Below are positions 25,922 to 34,865 of a DNA stretch of 64,000 bases, piece by piece. Below the pieces are notes generated by a model. That model was not told the DNA's origin. It ran no database searches and was given only the letters and a program-made list of their open reading frames with translations. The DNA lies in assembly GCF_001264245.1 (NCBI RefSeq), contig NZ_CP011339.1, positions 2,046,001 to 2,110,000 on the forward strand. Direction: 5' to 3'. The stretch is from Microcystis panniformis FACHB-1757. GTDB lineage: Bacteria; Cyanobacteriota; Cyanobacteriia; Cyanobacteriales; Microcystaceae. Each line of letters starts with the position of its first letter. The first letter of the stretch is position 1. Position numbers and translations under genes: made by a program.

Positions 25922-27946
25922 CTAATCTTTTATGTAAATCTGACAATTTTTCAGGATAGGGTCATCTATGTTTTTCCCTGACTCTACAAGCTTGTAATTA
26001 TTCTCATAGAGTAATTGTAAAAAAGTGTCATGAAGATTTTCTTTTATGACAGGTACATTTATGGGACATAGGGTGACAATTGGATTGAATTTATTGAGAG
26101 CATCAATAAAACGGGGCTGAAAAGAATTGTCCTCAGAGAAAATAGAAGTTATCTCGGGATAAAACAATACTTTTCTGTTTTTGTGAAGATAATAATAGGA
26201 TTCAAATGAATCTGAAAGAAGAATTGATGGGCGGTTTAATTGTTTTTCTAATGTAGCCACTCTCTCGGACAAGCTGACTAAAGCAGACATTTGCGAATAG
26301 CTTTTAGGGCTTTTAAAATTGGATATAGTTAAGGGGATAAATTTTACACAAGCGATTAGGGACATAATAATAAAGGGCATGACTAATACACTGACAAGGG
26401 AGAGTCTGAATAGCTCAAACGAATTGGGCAATAGGATTGGCAAGAACTCCCTCAATGCAATTTTATTCTGCATCAATTTCGGTTCAGATTCAGACATTTT
26501 TTGTTGATAAGAACTAAAGGCATAATCAATCAAACAACCATAGGAAAGAAAAAATGGAAGTGATACAAATAACAAATTCCAAGGATGACTTCTATTGACA
26601 AAATAAAAGAGGCTAACTATTCCCCAGATGGCAATTACAAAACGATACTTAGCGTTTTTATCCTCAATAGGACTCTGAAAAGATTGTATGATGTTAAAAC
26701 CGTAAACAACCATAAATATCATCCATATATTATCTGGAAAAGGCAAACCTAGAAAGCCAGAGCCAAATTTAAGAGTAGAACCCGTATAATTGAGAAAATT
26801 TATAAATTCTCCAGCAATAATTCTAAAGCCAAAAATAACTATGGACATGATAATTATGAGATTTATACTAAATCCCGCTAATCTTTTAATCATGTTTTTT
26901 GCGCTAAAACCATCTATTTTAAACTCATTCCAAATGTAAATAAAAAAGTACATAATCAACACAACTACACCAGAATCAAAATTACTTAATAGAGCCATTG
27001 CCACTATAAAATCTAGAATCAAATCTCGTAAGTTAATTGTTAAAAATCCAATGGAAAAAGTAGCTTTATCGAGAAATTTTCTTTCAGATATATAGAACGA
27101 AGTGACCAGTAAAAGACAAGGAAATAAAGTTCTTAAAGGAAAATATTGAAAGTATAAATCTCCTCCTACTACCCTAAAATAAAAATAACTCCAAAATAGG
27201 CAGCTGATGAATACCAAAATTCTGAACAACGGATTTTTGTAAATAGCTTTAACTATTAAATAGTAAAGAATAATCTGAAGAGCAATCAAACTACATACAA
27301 CAATTTTAATAGACAATAGACTATTTCCCATTAATCGTGATAGTAGGCCAAGCCAAAGATAATATCCGCCATATAAAGTTTTAAACCCATCATCAACAAG
27401 AGGAATAAAAGGGGAATCGCTATTAATGGCCGCTAATGGGAAGAGAAACGCATTAAAATGGTAGTTAGATGGATCAGTATAAACCAGACTCCAAGCAACT
27501 GATGTAACCGTTACTAAAACTCCAATAAAAATTATATTCTCAATCAATAATGTTCTCAAAAATTTACGAAGGGAAAATAGATGTAAGAGAAAAAAGAAAA
27601 TAACTGTTAAAATTAATGCGACTGGAATTAGCACCAAAAAATTCAAGCTTGATAAATAGGTTGTCAGTTCACGCCAATTGTATGACATCTCAGGTGTCAT
27701 ATAGAGCCTGAGACTTCCACCAGTTCCTTGGGTAAAGAGCTTTTGAATTGCTATCGTGTTGAAAACAAGACCAAGTCCCCACGAAATTAAAAACTCAAGA
27801 TTACGACTTTGATTTGTGACTTGCCAATTATTGATTATTTTTGATAAAATAGAACTGAAATAGTTCAAAACTTTACCCAAAATAGTAGGTAAGAAAATAA
27901 TAGAAATTGAAATGAATAGATACCACACTGCTTCATAAGTAGTCAT
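25922..27946 (-). CDS. Large polytopic membrane protein, N-terminus replaced by a MITE
   Basis: 674 residues from the present start. About 13 hydrophobic segments cover residues 1-540; the last 120 residues are soluble. The layout recalls membrane glycosyltransferases of the GT-C type or polysaccharide polymerases, but I see no decisive motif, so the function is unknown. Its position in the polysaccharide cluster supports a role there. The present start codon (ATG at 27946) lies inside the tip of a 95-bp MITE. Beyond the MITE, the minus strand encodes 35 further in-frame residues (28031-28135) with a membrane helix. Before insertion the protein would have been about 706 residues. Whether translation now starts in the MITE is unproven; no clear ribosome site precedes it. 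Confidence 0.7.
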   Translation of the reverse strand: MTTYEAVWYLFISISIIFLPTILGKVLNYFSSILSKIINNWQVTNQSRNLEFLISWGLGLVFNTIAIQKLFTQGTGGSLRLYMTPEMSYNWRELTTYLSSLNFLVLIPVALILTVIFFFLLHLFSLRKFLRTLLIENIIFIGVLVTVTSVAWSLVYTDPSNYHFNAFLFPLAAINSDSPFIPLVDDGFKTLYGGYYLWLGLLSRLMGNSLLSIKIVVCSLIALQIILYYLIVKAIYKNPLFRILVFISCLFWSYFYFRVVGGDLYFQYFPLRTLFPCLLLVTSFYISERKFLDKATFSIGFLTINLRDLILDFIVAMALLSNFDSGVVVLIMYFFIYIWNEFKIDGFSAKNMIKRLAGFSINLIIIMSIVIFGFRIIAGEFINFLNYTGSTLKFGSGFLGLPFPDNIWMIFMVVYGFNIIQSFQSPIEDKNAKYRFVIAIWGIVSLFYFVNRSHPWNLLFVSLPFFLSYGCLIDYAFSSYQQKMSESEPKLMQNKIALREFLPILLPNSFELFRLSLVSVLVMPFIIMSLIACVKFIPLTISNFKSPKSYSQMSALVSLSERVATLEKQLNRPSILLSDSFESYYYLHKNRKVLFYPEITSIFSEDNSFQPRFIDALNKFNPIVTLCPINVPVIKENLHDTFLQLLYENNYKLVESGKNIDDPILKNCQIYIKD

Positions 27947-28030
27947 GCAAAATTAATTACCTGCCCGATCGAGCTAAAACCCTTACGGGGCAATGATCGT
28001 CATGTGTAAATAATTTTGCCTAGGTACTTA
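27936..28030 (+). mobile_element. MITE family B, copy 2, inserted in a coding sequence
   Basis: Same 95 bases as at 2815 and 54151. TA is duplicated at the ends. Removing the element with one TA joins GAC AGG TAT GAA in frame across the membrane-protein gene. Its outer tip supplies ATG ACT ACT followed by TAT, in frame with the downstream coding sequence. Confidence 0.9.
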
Positions 28031-28147
28031 CCTGTCATTTCCTTTCAATCTGCCAAATCTTGTGGTAAGAAGATAATTTACATCAATAAAAATAAGTAGA
28101 AACGCACCTACTCCTTTGAGCCATTGATCGATCATATTTTTGTTCAT
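28031..28147 (-). pseudogene. Cut-off 5' part of the membrane-protein gene
   Basis: Minus-strand codons from ATG at 28135 (or ATG at 28147, four codons earlier) run without a stop for 35 codons up to the MITE, then meet the TAA at the MITE tip. They include a membrane helix (GVGAFLLIFIDVNYLL) followed by a basic TTRFGRLKG. In the frame restored by excision they continue straight into YEAVWYLF of the gene at 25922-27946. Confidence 0.75.
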
Positions 28148-28223
28148 TTATCTAATTTAATTTGAAGTATTGGAGTCAACATAAAGTAAGGGAAAAGACA
28201 GTAAAGAATAAGTTTATTTCCTA

Positions 28224-29099
28224 TCATAAACTATCATCAATGTCAACCCCTAGCGCTCTCAATTGTGCTGCCCAGCGCTCGGCTCGTTGCTTTTCCTTTT
28301 CAGCCCGTTGCTTTTCCTTTTCAGCCCGTTGCTTTTCCTTTTCAGCCCGTTGCTTTTCCTGTTCGGCTCGTTGCTTTTCTTGCTCGGCTCGTTGCTTTTC
28401 TTGCTCGGCTCGTTGCTTTTCTTGCTCGGCTCGTTGCTTTTCTTGCTCCACTAACTCACTGCCCCATAATAACAGATTGCCTGACTTATCCCACCAGCGC
28501 AACCAATTAGTAGTAAATTCAGCTTTGCTTCCTTGCCAGATACCGATAAACAAATTAAGTTCTTTTATCCAGTAACGATTATTCTCATCTGGCAACTGCT
28601 GCTCATACTTTCCTGCCACTAAACAATAAACATCTAATTCTCCCGTTTTTGGCTGAAAAATTCCATAGACAGGTACTTGTAAGATTTGCTCGTAAAAATA
28701 CCATTTTCCATAGGGATAGTGAGGGTTGATGGAATATTCACCCCCTTCGGTTTCCGAGATAAACTCTAGGACAATAGCTGGAATTTCTCCTTCAAGATGG
28801 GGAGTATAACTGCGCCGAATTTTTCCGCTAGGAATCGGTTTTACTGAGGGAATATAAACCCAGTCAGGCGCTTTGACAACTGTTTGAGTTTTAACGGTAG
28901 CACATAAGCCAAAATTAGAGGCAATTAGCATCGATTCTAGAATTAATCCTGCTAATTCTAGGGATTCGCGTAAAGCTGCTGCTAAGAGAGGTTGCAGGTT
29001 ATTGTCCACAGGTTCGTCAGGTAGAATAAAATCATCGGGCAGTTTTTCCCAGGTGATTATCTTTGATTTTGTCGGTAAATCAATGGCAGATGGTGTCAT
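28224..29099 (-). CDS. Uma2 family protein, array copy 7 (eight heptads)
   Basis: 291 residues. The body is like copies 4 and 5. This copy has the longest heptad block of the array: five RAEQEKQ-type and three RAEKEKQ-type units, then a WAAQLRALGVDIDDSL tail close to that of copies 3 and 6. The DNA of the block is an almost perfect 21-bp tandem repeat (about 28276-28450), prone to gain or loss by slippage. ATG at 29099 follows AGAGAT; a TTG 30 bases earlier opens a longer frame. It is separated from rfbH by 61 bases. Confidence 0.85.
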   Translation of the reverse strand: MTPSAIDLPTKSKIITWEKLPDDFILPDEPVDNNLQPLLAAALRESLELAGLILESMLIASNFGLCATVKTQTVVKAPDWVYIPSVKPIPSGKIRRSYTPHLEGEIPAIVLEFISETEGGEYSINPHYPYGKWYFYEQILQVPVYGIFQPKTGELDVYCLVAGKYEQQLPDENNRYWIKELNLFIGIWQGSKAEFTTNWLRWWDKSGNLLLWGSELVEQEKQRAEQEKQRAEQEKQRAEQEKQRAEQEKQRAEKEKQRAEKEKQRAEKEKQRAERWAAQLRALGVDIDDSL

Positions 29100-29160
29100 G
29101 TTTATCTCTTTTTCATTAAGAAAAGCCAAGAATACTTAAAAAAAGTCGGTTTTCCCTTAA

Positions 29161-30498
29161 TCACCCTTGGCAGAAACTTTTTAGCGTCAAGACAACATAT
29201 TCTAACATTTCCTCCGTTAATCCGGGATAAATGCCTAGCCAAAAAACACTACTCATGATTTTATCGGCATTACTTAAATCCCCAATAACTCGATAATTTA
29301 AACCCTTATAAAGAGGTTGTCGCAACAAATTTCCTCCAAATAATAGCCTTGTGCCGATGCGTTTTTCCTCCAAATGCTTAACTAAATCATTGCGGCTAAA
29401 AGGCGCATTTTCCTTGACAAAAATCGGAAACCCGAACCAACTCGGTTCAGAATCGGGGCTGGCTTCAGGCAGAATTAAAACATCTTGAAGCTCCTGTAAC
29501 TTTTGATGCAAAAAGTCGAAATTTTCCAGGCGCTTTTTGATAAATCCTGGCAATTTATCCAGTTGCGCTACCCCGACGGCGGCTTGCATATCGGTCATCT
29601 TTAGGTTATAACCCACATGAGAATAGGTGTACTTATGGTCATAGCCAAAGGGCAAATCTCCTAACTGCCAACCGAAGCGCTTATTACAGGTATTATCTAC
29701 CCCCGGAGGACACCAACAATCTCTCCCCCAGTCACGGAATGACTCGACAATCTTTTTCAAGCGGGTATCACTGGTTAAAACCGCGCCCCCTTCTCCCATA
29801 GTCATGTGATGGGCAGGATAAAAGCTAACCGTTGCTAAATGCCCAAAGGTGCCGGTTTTTTGCCCTTTATAGAGACTTCCCACCGCATCACAGTTATCCT
29901 CGACTACCCAGAGGTCATGTTTTTCGGCAAAAGCCATCACCGCTTCTAAATTAAAGGGATTTCCCAGGGTATGAGCGATCATAATCGCTTTAGTCTTCTC
30001 TGACAAGGCCGATTCCAGTTGCTCGATGTCGAGGTCATAACCGGGTAATTTAACGTCTAAAAAGACGGGAATTAGCTGATTTTGAAAGATGGGATTAACT
30101 GTGGTCGGGAAACCGGCGGCGACGGTAATGACTTCATCCCCCGGTTTAAGTTGTTTTTCCCCCAATTTAGGGGAAGTTAAGGCACTTAAGGCCACTAAAT
30201 TGGCCGAAGAGCCGGAATTGACTAATAAACAATGTTTTACCCCCATCCACTGGGCAAAACGTTCCTCAAATTCCGCCGCATATCTGCCCGTCGTTAACCA
30301 GAAATCTAGGGAAGAATCCACTAATTTGACTAATTCTTGCTCATCAAATACCTTACCCGATGCCGGAATATAGGTCTGCCCCGCCACAAAAGCCCGGGGT
30401 TGAAATTTGTGCTTATAATATTCTTGTACTGCTTGAAAGACTTGCTCTCGCAGTTCTGTTTCAGTATTGGTATTGGGGGGAGAAATAGATTGAGTCAT
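29161..30498 (-). CDS. rfbH: CDP-6-deoxy-4-hexulose 3-dehydrase (E1), RfbH
   Basis: 445 residues. This PMP- and [2Fe-2S]-dependent enzyme removes the C3 hydroxyl of CDP-4-keto-6-deoxyglucose, with a reductase partner, on the way to 3,6-dideoxyhexoses. It has the DegT/DnrJ fold, but the catalytic lysine of aminotransferases is replaced by histidine in FYPAHHMTMGEGGAV, the hallmark of RfbH/E1. The cysteine pattern C-x-C-x7-C (CWCPPGVDNTC) and an earlier NCDAVGS give the four cluster ligands. ATG follows AAAGGAA. The reductase (E3) is not in the window. Downstream lies the Uma2 block. Confidence 0.93.
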   Translation of the reverse strand: MTQSISPPNTNTETELREQVFQAVQEYYKHKFQPRAFVAGQTYIPASGKVFDEQELVKLVDSSLDFWLTTGRYAAEFEERFAQWMGVKHCLLVNSGSSANLVALSALTSPKLGEKQLKPGDEVITVAAGFPTTVNPIFQNQLIPVFLDVKLPGYDLDIEQLESALSEKTKAIMIAHTLGNPFNLEAVMAFAEKHDLWVVEDNCDAVGSLYKGQKTGTFGHLATVSFYPAHHMTMGEGGAVLTSDTRLKKIVESFRDWGRDCWCPPGVDNTCNKRFGWQLGDLPFGYDHKYTYSHVGYNLKMTDMQAAVGVAQLDKLPGFIKKRLENFDFLHQKLQELQDVLILPEASPDSEPSWFGFPIFVKENAPFSRNDLVKHLEEKRIGTRLLFGGNLLRQPLYKGLNYRVIGDLSNADKIMSSVFWLGIYPGLTEEMLEYVVLTLKSFCQG

Positions 30499-30572
30499 GG
30501 TTAATTTCCTTTCAGGGGAGAAATTTGTACTTAATTATTACTTAATTTGCACTATTATCAGCCTTGAGTTCG

Positions 30573-31691
30573 CTAATCGGTCAGACAACTTTGATAATAT
30601 TCGATTTGTTGGCGAGTAAGGTCTTGCAATTGTGCTTTATCTTCAGAGTCCATTTGAGCCGCTTGATAATACCATGTCACCGTTTCCTTGAGGGTTTGCC
30701 GAAAATCCCAGACGGGTTGCCATTTTAGGGTATGGAAAGCCTTATCTGTGACTAGATTAAGCAATTTAGCCTCATGAACAGCATTCGGATCACTTTGATC
30801 GAGCCAAGTTCCCGGCCAAAGTTGTAGGATAGACTCAACTAACTCTTTAACCGGACGATTAGAAGTCAGAGACGGACCGAAATTAAACGCCCCATATAAC
30901 CCCCGGCTGTCTTGCTGCCAATTAGCCGTCATCAACTGCTCATAAATCGACTCAGCTAACCGTAAATAGCCACCTAAAGGCTCTAAAACGTGCTGCCAAG
31001 GGCGAGTCGCTAGAGGGTTCCGCACCGGAATTGGTTCGGATTTCATCAAAGCTCGCATCGCATCGGGTACAATCCGATCTAGGGACCAATCTCCGCCACC
31101 GATGACATTTCCTGCCCTGGCGCTGGCAATACCGATGGGGGTTTGAGGGGTTTTAAAGAAGGAATTTCGCCAAGATGCGATCGCTAATTCCGCCCCCGCC
31201 TTACTAGAACTATAGGGATCATAACCCCCTAATGGGTCATTTTCCCGATAACCATAGACCCATTCCCGATTCTCATAGCACTTATCGCTAGTAATAAACA
31301 CGGCGGCACAGGGATGAGTCAGGCTTTTCAGGGCCTCTAAAACGTGAATAGTCCCCATGACATTTGTGTTCCAGGTTGCCACCGACTCCAGATAAGAAAG
31401 TCGCACTAAGGGTTGCGCCGCTAAATGAAAGACTACATCCGGTTGCCATGAAGCGATTAAACGAGCCACTAACTCAGCCTCTCGAATATCCCCTATATGA
31501 TGACTCAGGTTTTGAGCTAAGTCTAATTGCTCAAATAAAGCGGGGGTAGTATTGGGAGCTAAACTGAGGCCTTTTACCGCTGCCCCTAGATGGAGTAACC
31601 AAAAAGCCAGCCAAGACCCCTTAAAGCCAGTATGACCAGTAATAAAGACCTTTTTGCCCGACCAAAATGTTTCCTTTACCATATTTTCCAT
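30573..31691 (-). CDS. rfbG: CDP-glucose 4,6-dehydratase, RfbG
   Basis: 372 residues. An extended SDR that forms CDP-4-keto-6-deoxyglucose. Seen: VFITGHTGFKGSWLAFWLL (NAD-binding GxxGxxG, with the TGFKGSWL form typical of this family), FHLAAQPLVRLSY, VFITSDKCYEN and the catalytic YSSSK near residue 158. The start overlaps the end of rfbF by 16 bases; a second ATG at 31682 would leave a 7-base overlap. It is the second step after rfbF. Confidence 0.94.
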   Translation of the reverse strand: MENMVKETFWSGKKVFITGHTGFKGSWLAFWLLHLGAAVKGLSLAPNTTPALFEQLDLAQNLSHHIGDIREAELVARLIASWQPDVVFHLAAQPLVRLSYLESVATWNTNVMGTIHVLEALKSLTHPCAAVFITSDKCYENREWVYGYRENDPLGGYDPYSSSKAGAELAIASWRNSFFKTPQTPIGIASARAGNVIGGGDWSLDRIVPDAMRALMKSEPIPVRNPLATRPWQHVLEPLGGYLRLAESIYEQLMTANWQQDSRGLYGAFNFGPSLTSNRPVKELVESILQLWPGTWLDQSDPNAVHEAKLLNLVTDKAFHTLKWQPVWDFRQTLKETVTWYYQAAQMDSEDKAQLQDLTRQQIEYYQSCLTD

Positions 31692-32506
31692 CTAGCTTGT
31701 CCAGTGTCATAAAGGTGATTGAGCATTTCCATTTCTCGATAAGTATCCATGCACTGCCAAAACCCTTCATGCTTATAGACGGCGAGTTCTCCCAAAGCAG
31801 CCAGGGTTCTGAGGGGCTGTGCTTCAAAAGTCGTCGCATCTCCCTCAATTAAATCCAAAACCTTGCGATTTAAGACAAAATAGCCCCCATTAATCCATCC
31901 TTCAGATGTTTGGGGCTTTTCTTGGAATTGAGTGACTAAATTACCCTCAATGATTAACTCGCCAAAGCGAGAAGGAGGACGAACCGCCGTCAAGGTGGCT
32001 AATTTACCATGAGAGTAATGGAAATCCAACAGATCCGCAATATTCACATCACAAACCCCATCCCCATAGGTGGCTAAAAAGATATCACTTCCAGTTTGAT
32101 CTATATAAGAGGTGAGACGTTTAAGACGGCCTCCGGTCATGGTTTCCTGTCCCGTATCAACTAACCAAATACGCCAGTCTTCCTCATCATGTCCACTATC
32201 GAGTTTGGTCACTTTTTTATTGCCTAACTCTAAGAGGACATCACTGTGATTCCAATCATAGCTAAAGAAATAGTCCCGGATTATTTCCCCTTTATAACCT
32301 AGACAGAGCATAAAGTCAGTTAAGCCATAGTGGGCATAAGTTTTCATGATATGCCAAATAATCGGTCGATTTCCGATGGCAATCATCGGCTTAGGTCGAA
32401 ATTCGGTTTCTTCCCGCAGTCGGGTTCCTTTGCCACCACACAAGATGGCCACGGGAATGTTAGACTTATAGTCCTTAACTGTTAAACTAACCGATTGTAT
32501 TACCAT
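31676..32506 (-). CDS. rfbF: Glucose-1-phosphate cytidylyltransferase, RfbF
   Basis: 276 residues. Makes CDP-glucose from CTP and glucose-1-phosphate, the entry to the CDP-dideoxyhexose pathway. Seen: the nucleotide-binding VAILCGGKGTRLREET, then FRPKPMIAIGNRPIIWHIM, and YGDGVCDVNI with the metal-binding aspartate. It is the first gene of the minus-strand cluster; its promoter must lie in 32507-33025. The N-terminal 16 residues before VAILCGG are slightly longer than usual. Confidence 0.94.
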   Translation of the reverse strand: MVIQSVSLTVKDYKSNIPVAILCGGKGTRLREETEFRPKPMIAIGNRPIIWHIMKTYAHYGLTDFMLCLGYKGEIIRDYFFSYDWNHSDVLLELGNKKVTKLDSGHDEEDWRIWLVDTGQETMTGGRLKRLTSYIDQTGSDIFLATYGDGVCDVNIADLLDFHYSHGKLATLTAVRPPSRFGELIIEGNLVTQFQEKPQTSEGWINGGYFVLNRKVLDLIEGDATTFEAQPLRTLAALGELAVYKHEGFWQCMDTYREMEMLNHLYDTGQARWKIW

Positions 32507-33025
32507 TGGATTATATAGTGAAATACTTTTAGAGTGACATCATCTTATCGAGGCAGTTTAACACGGGGTTCCCGATTGTGTCCAAGATCTGTCTAAAAAA
32601 ATTTTTGTTAAGCGAGTGTACCCAGTTTATTGCTAAACAGGCTCTTAAATCTTATAGCAGTTATCTTCATGGTGAGGTACGAAGTTTGGTTCTTCCGAAC
32701 TTACACTGTAGAAAATTCCTCAAGTTCCCTCTCTGCCCAGCAATGCTCTAAAGTTGATAAATATCAATCTAATAAAAACTCAAAGCCTTAGTATATAAGC
32801 TTTTTAAGCATGAGTTGTTGATAGTTTTACATGACAGGTTCGGTAGAGCCCGAAGTTTTCGTTTTGGGGAGTCGGCCAGTAATGCTAAATCAGGTTATAC
32901 TTCATCTTTAACGCTATAATTCTGACCGAGTAGGACTAGAAATTCGTGCTACCATGCGAAGATAAATATTCGGGTATACGGTCACGAAGCTACCAGACAA
33001 TTTTAGGATAAAAATACCGACACTT
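32507..33025. other. Divergent intergenic region upstream of rfbF
   Basis: 519 bases between rfbF (minus) and a membrane-protein gene (plus). It must carry both promoters. I see no ORF, tRNA or repeat shared with the rest of the window, and no operator that I can name. Confidence 0.4.
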
Positions 33026-34597
33026 ATGGGGAAATCAATCAATAAAGTCCGAGTAACGGCACTGATTTTAGGGATTCTAGCGATCGCCTTTGCCTTTTTC
33101 ACCAGGATTGTCAGTATCTTTGAATACGTTACCTTCGATATCGGACCGGATCCCGATCAGATTACCCTTGGTTATCTTTCGATGGATATGTGGAAGGGAA
33201 ACTTTCCTCAATTGGGACCACCGGGGGGTGGTGGAAAATATGGATTCACAATCCCCCCCCTCTATACTTATTTAGCCTTTCCTCTGACAATTTTCGGTAC
33301 CGCTCCCGAATTTCAAGTCCTTACCAATGGACTATTTTCTTTTCTATCGATTCCCCTCTTAATCTACTTTGTTTATCAACTTTTAGAAAATGTAGAACAA
33401 GATAAACGTCTTCTCCTGTCCAGTTTGGCAGGATTTTGGTATAGCACGATCTATGCGGACTATTTCATTAATAATTTTTCCTGGGCCCCTAGCCCAATAC
33501 CCTTTTTCCTGCTCGTTTTTGCTTTACTCTATCGGTTCCAGATGGAAACGACTAAGCCGCTGCTCTATCAGGCTATAGCTTGGATATTCTTCGGGATTAC
33601 CGTCGCTATATTGGTGAGTTTACACACCACCACGATGTTAATTATCCCAGTGACTTGTGTTATTGCCTGTCTATGGTTTGTTTATCGCAATCGCAAGAAT
33701 ACTCGTAAATGTCTTTTGCCTTTTCTATCGATTCTCTCGGCAAATCTCGCCTTATTTATGTATTGGCACAGTGAGATCGTTCGGAATTTCGCTAATACGA
33801 GGGGAATCGTGAGAGCACTCACGGAGAAGGGGGCGAGCGGTGAACCATCGAGCAATCTGTTCACTCGTCTATTTAAAGCGATTTGGGAAACGGTTTATCT
33901 GGGTAATCAAGTGTTTTTTTTGAATGACAATATATCGATTTTCAATGTCGTAGTTTCTGCTATTTTTTTCGGCATTTCTCTATACATAGTCATCAAAAAA
34001 TATCGAGGCAATAAAACACTTATCGGCTTTTTGGCGATCACTTGGATAATTTTTCTCTACGCTTCCTCTAATTATCCTGATGAGCATTTTTATTCCCATC
34101 GTAAAATCTTACTCTGGTTTGCTCCTATCCTCTTGGCGATCGCTAGTCTGGCCTATCTAAACTTGACTAAGACTTTCGACAGGATCCTCGCTCTAGTTCT
34201 AGCAATTATCATCGGCTATTCTATCGCAACTAATCTCTATTTCAATCAACGTTATCTTGCCAGTAAATACGGTTCCGAAAGACTCCTATCCGTGGCCGAT
34301 ACAGTGGAAATTATCAATCAGATTCCCGTTGGTTCAACCCTTTGTGATCCAGCCAAGAAACGCAAAAGAAAAGAGCGCGGTCAGTACGATTATATCGATA
34401 CCTTTATGACCAAAAGAGAGCTAAAGATCACCAATGCCTGCCCATCGGGTAGTTATTACATCCAGCCGAAATTTAAAATGGCTATCCAAATGAACGATTT
34501 ATTTCCAATTTTTACCCTCGTCAAAACTCACCCTCTCGATCGCCCGATGACTTCCCTTCTTGAAACCCCAGAAGCCTATCTCTATAAAATCGAGTAG
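33026..34597 (+). CDS. Polytopic membrane protein, GT39/GT-C-like
   Basis: 523 residues with about 11-12 hydrophobic helices through residue 420, then a soluble C-terminal part of about 100 residues. The first periplasmic loop carries acidic residues soon after helix 1 (FDIGPDPDQ) and a glycine/proline-rich GPPGGGGKYG, a layout seen in GT-C glycosyltransferases that use lipid-linked sugars. No name can be given with confidence. It faces away from the rfb cluster but may serve the same polysaccharide or glycoprotein pathway. ATG at 33026; no strong ribosome site. Confidence 0.6.
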   Translation: MGKSINKVRVTALILGILAIAFAFFTRIVSIFEYVTFDIGPDPDQITLGYLSMDMWKGNFPQLGPPGGGGKYGFTIPPLYTYLAFPLTIFGTAPEFQVLTNGLFSFLSIPLLIYFVYQLLENVEQDKRLLLSSLAGFWYSTIYADYFINNFSWAPSPIPFFLLVFALLYRFQMETTKPLLYQAIAWIFFGITVAILVSLHTTTMLIIPVTCVIACLWFVYRNRKNTRKCLLPFLSILSANLALFMYWHSEIVRNFANTRGIVRALTEKGASGEPSSNLFTRLFKAIWETVYLGNQVFFLNDNISIFNVVVSAIFFGISLYIVIKKYRGNKTLIGFLAITWIIFLYASSNYPDEHFYSHRKILLWFAPILLAIASLAYLNLTKTFDRILALVLAIIIGYSIATNLYFNQRYLASKYGSERLLSVADTVEIINQIPVGSTLCDPAKKRKRKERGQYDYIDTFMTKRELKITNACPSGSYYIQPKFKMAIQMNDLFPIFTLVKTHPLDRPMTSLLETPEAYLYKIE

Positions 34598-34600
34598 CAA

Positions 34601-34722
34601 TAAGTAGGTGGGTGGAATTAAATATAAGATGAACGTAGGTTGGGTTGAAGCATGAAACCCAACGCCTGATTATGTTACGCTACCGCTAACCCATCCTACA
34701 AATAATTGTGCCTCCCTACTTA
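34601..34722 (+). mobile_element. MITE family 1, complete copy (122 bp)
   Basis: Left tip TAAGTAGGTGGGTGG, right tip CCTCCCTACTTA, with TA at each end. Inside is an inverted pair (GTAGGTTGGGTT ... AACCCATCCTAC), so the RNA could fold into a long hairpin. Full or partial copies lie at 2061, 15031, 47503 and 52446. It sits right after the stop of the membrane-protein gene. Confidence 0.85.
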
Positions 34723-34865
34723 CCATCGTGCTAAAATAGGGAACCTCGAAATAGACAACTTATCGCCTTCCCCCGGAACTTCATTACAGACCAAAATATA
34801 TTCTTGAGTTACTTTAGCAAGAGCTTTAGACGTAGGCGTTTTTAGCGAAGGAAGTCTCAAATTAG

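Noticed and set aside
20569..28450. CRISPR array from regular repeats
   Set aside because: The 21-bp units are contiguous and coding, with no unique spacers; no cas gene is nearby.
28263..28510. Plus-strand repetitive frames over the Uma2 heptad block (Leu/Phe-rich or Cys-rich)
   Set aside because: They are shadows of the 21-bp repeats read on the other strand. A 21-bp period keeps every frame open, so the length is not evidence of coding.
29161..30498. RfbH as an inactive aminotransferase because the PLP lysine is missing
   Set aside because: The His replacement with the cysteine cluster is the defining feature of active RfbH/E1 dehydrases.
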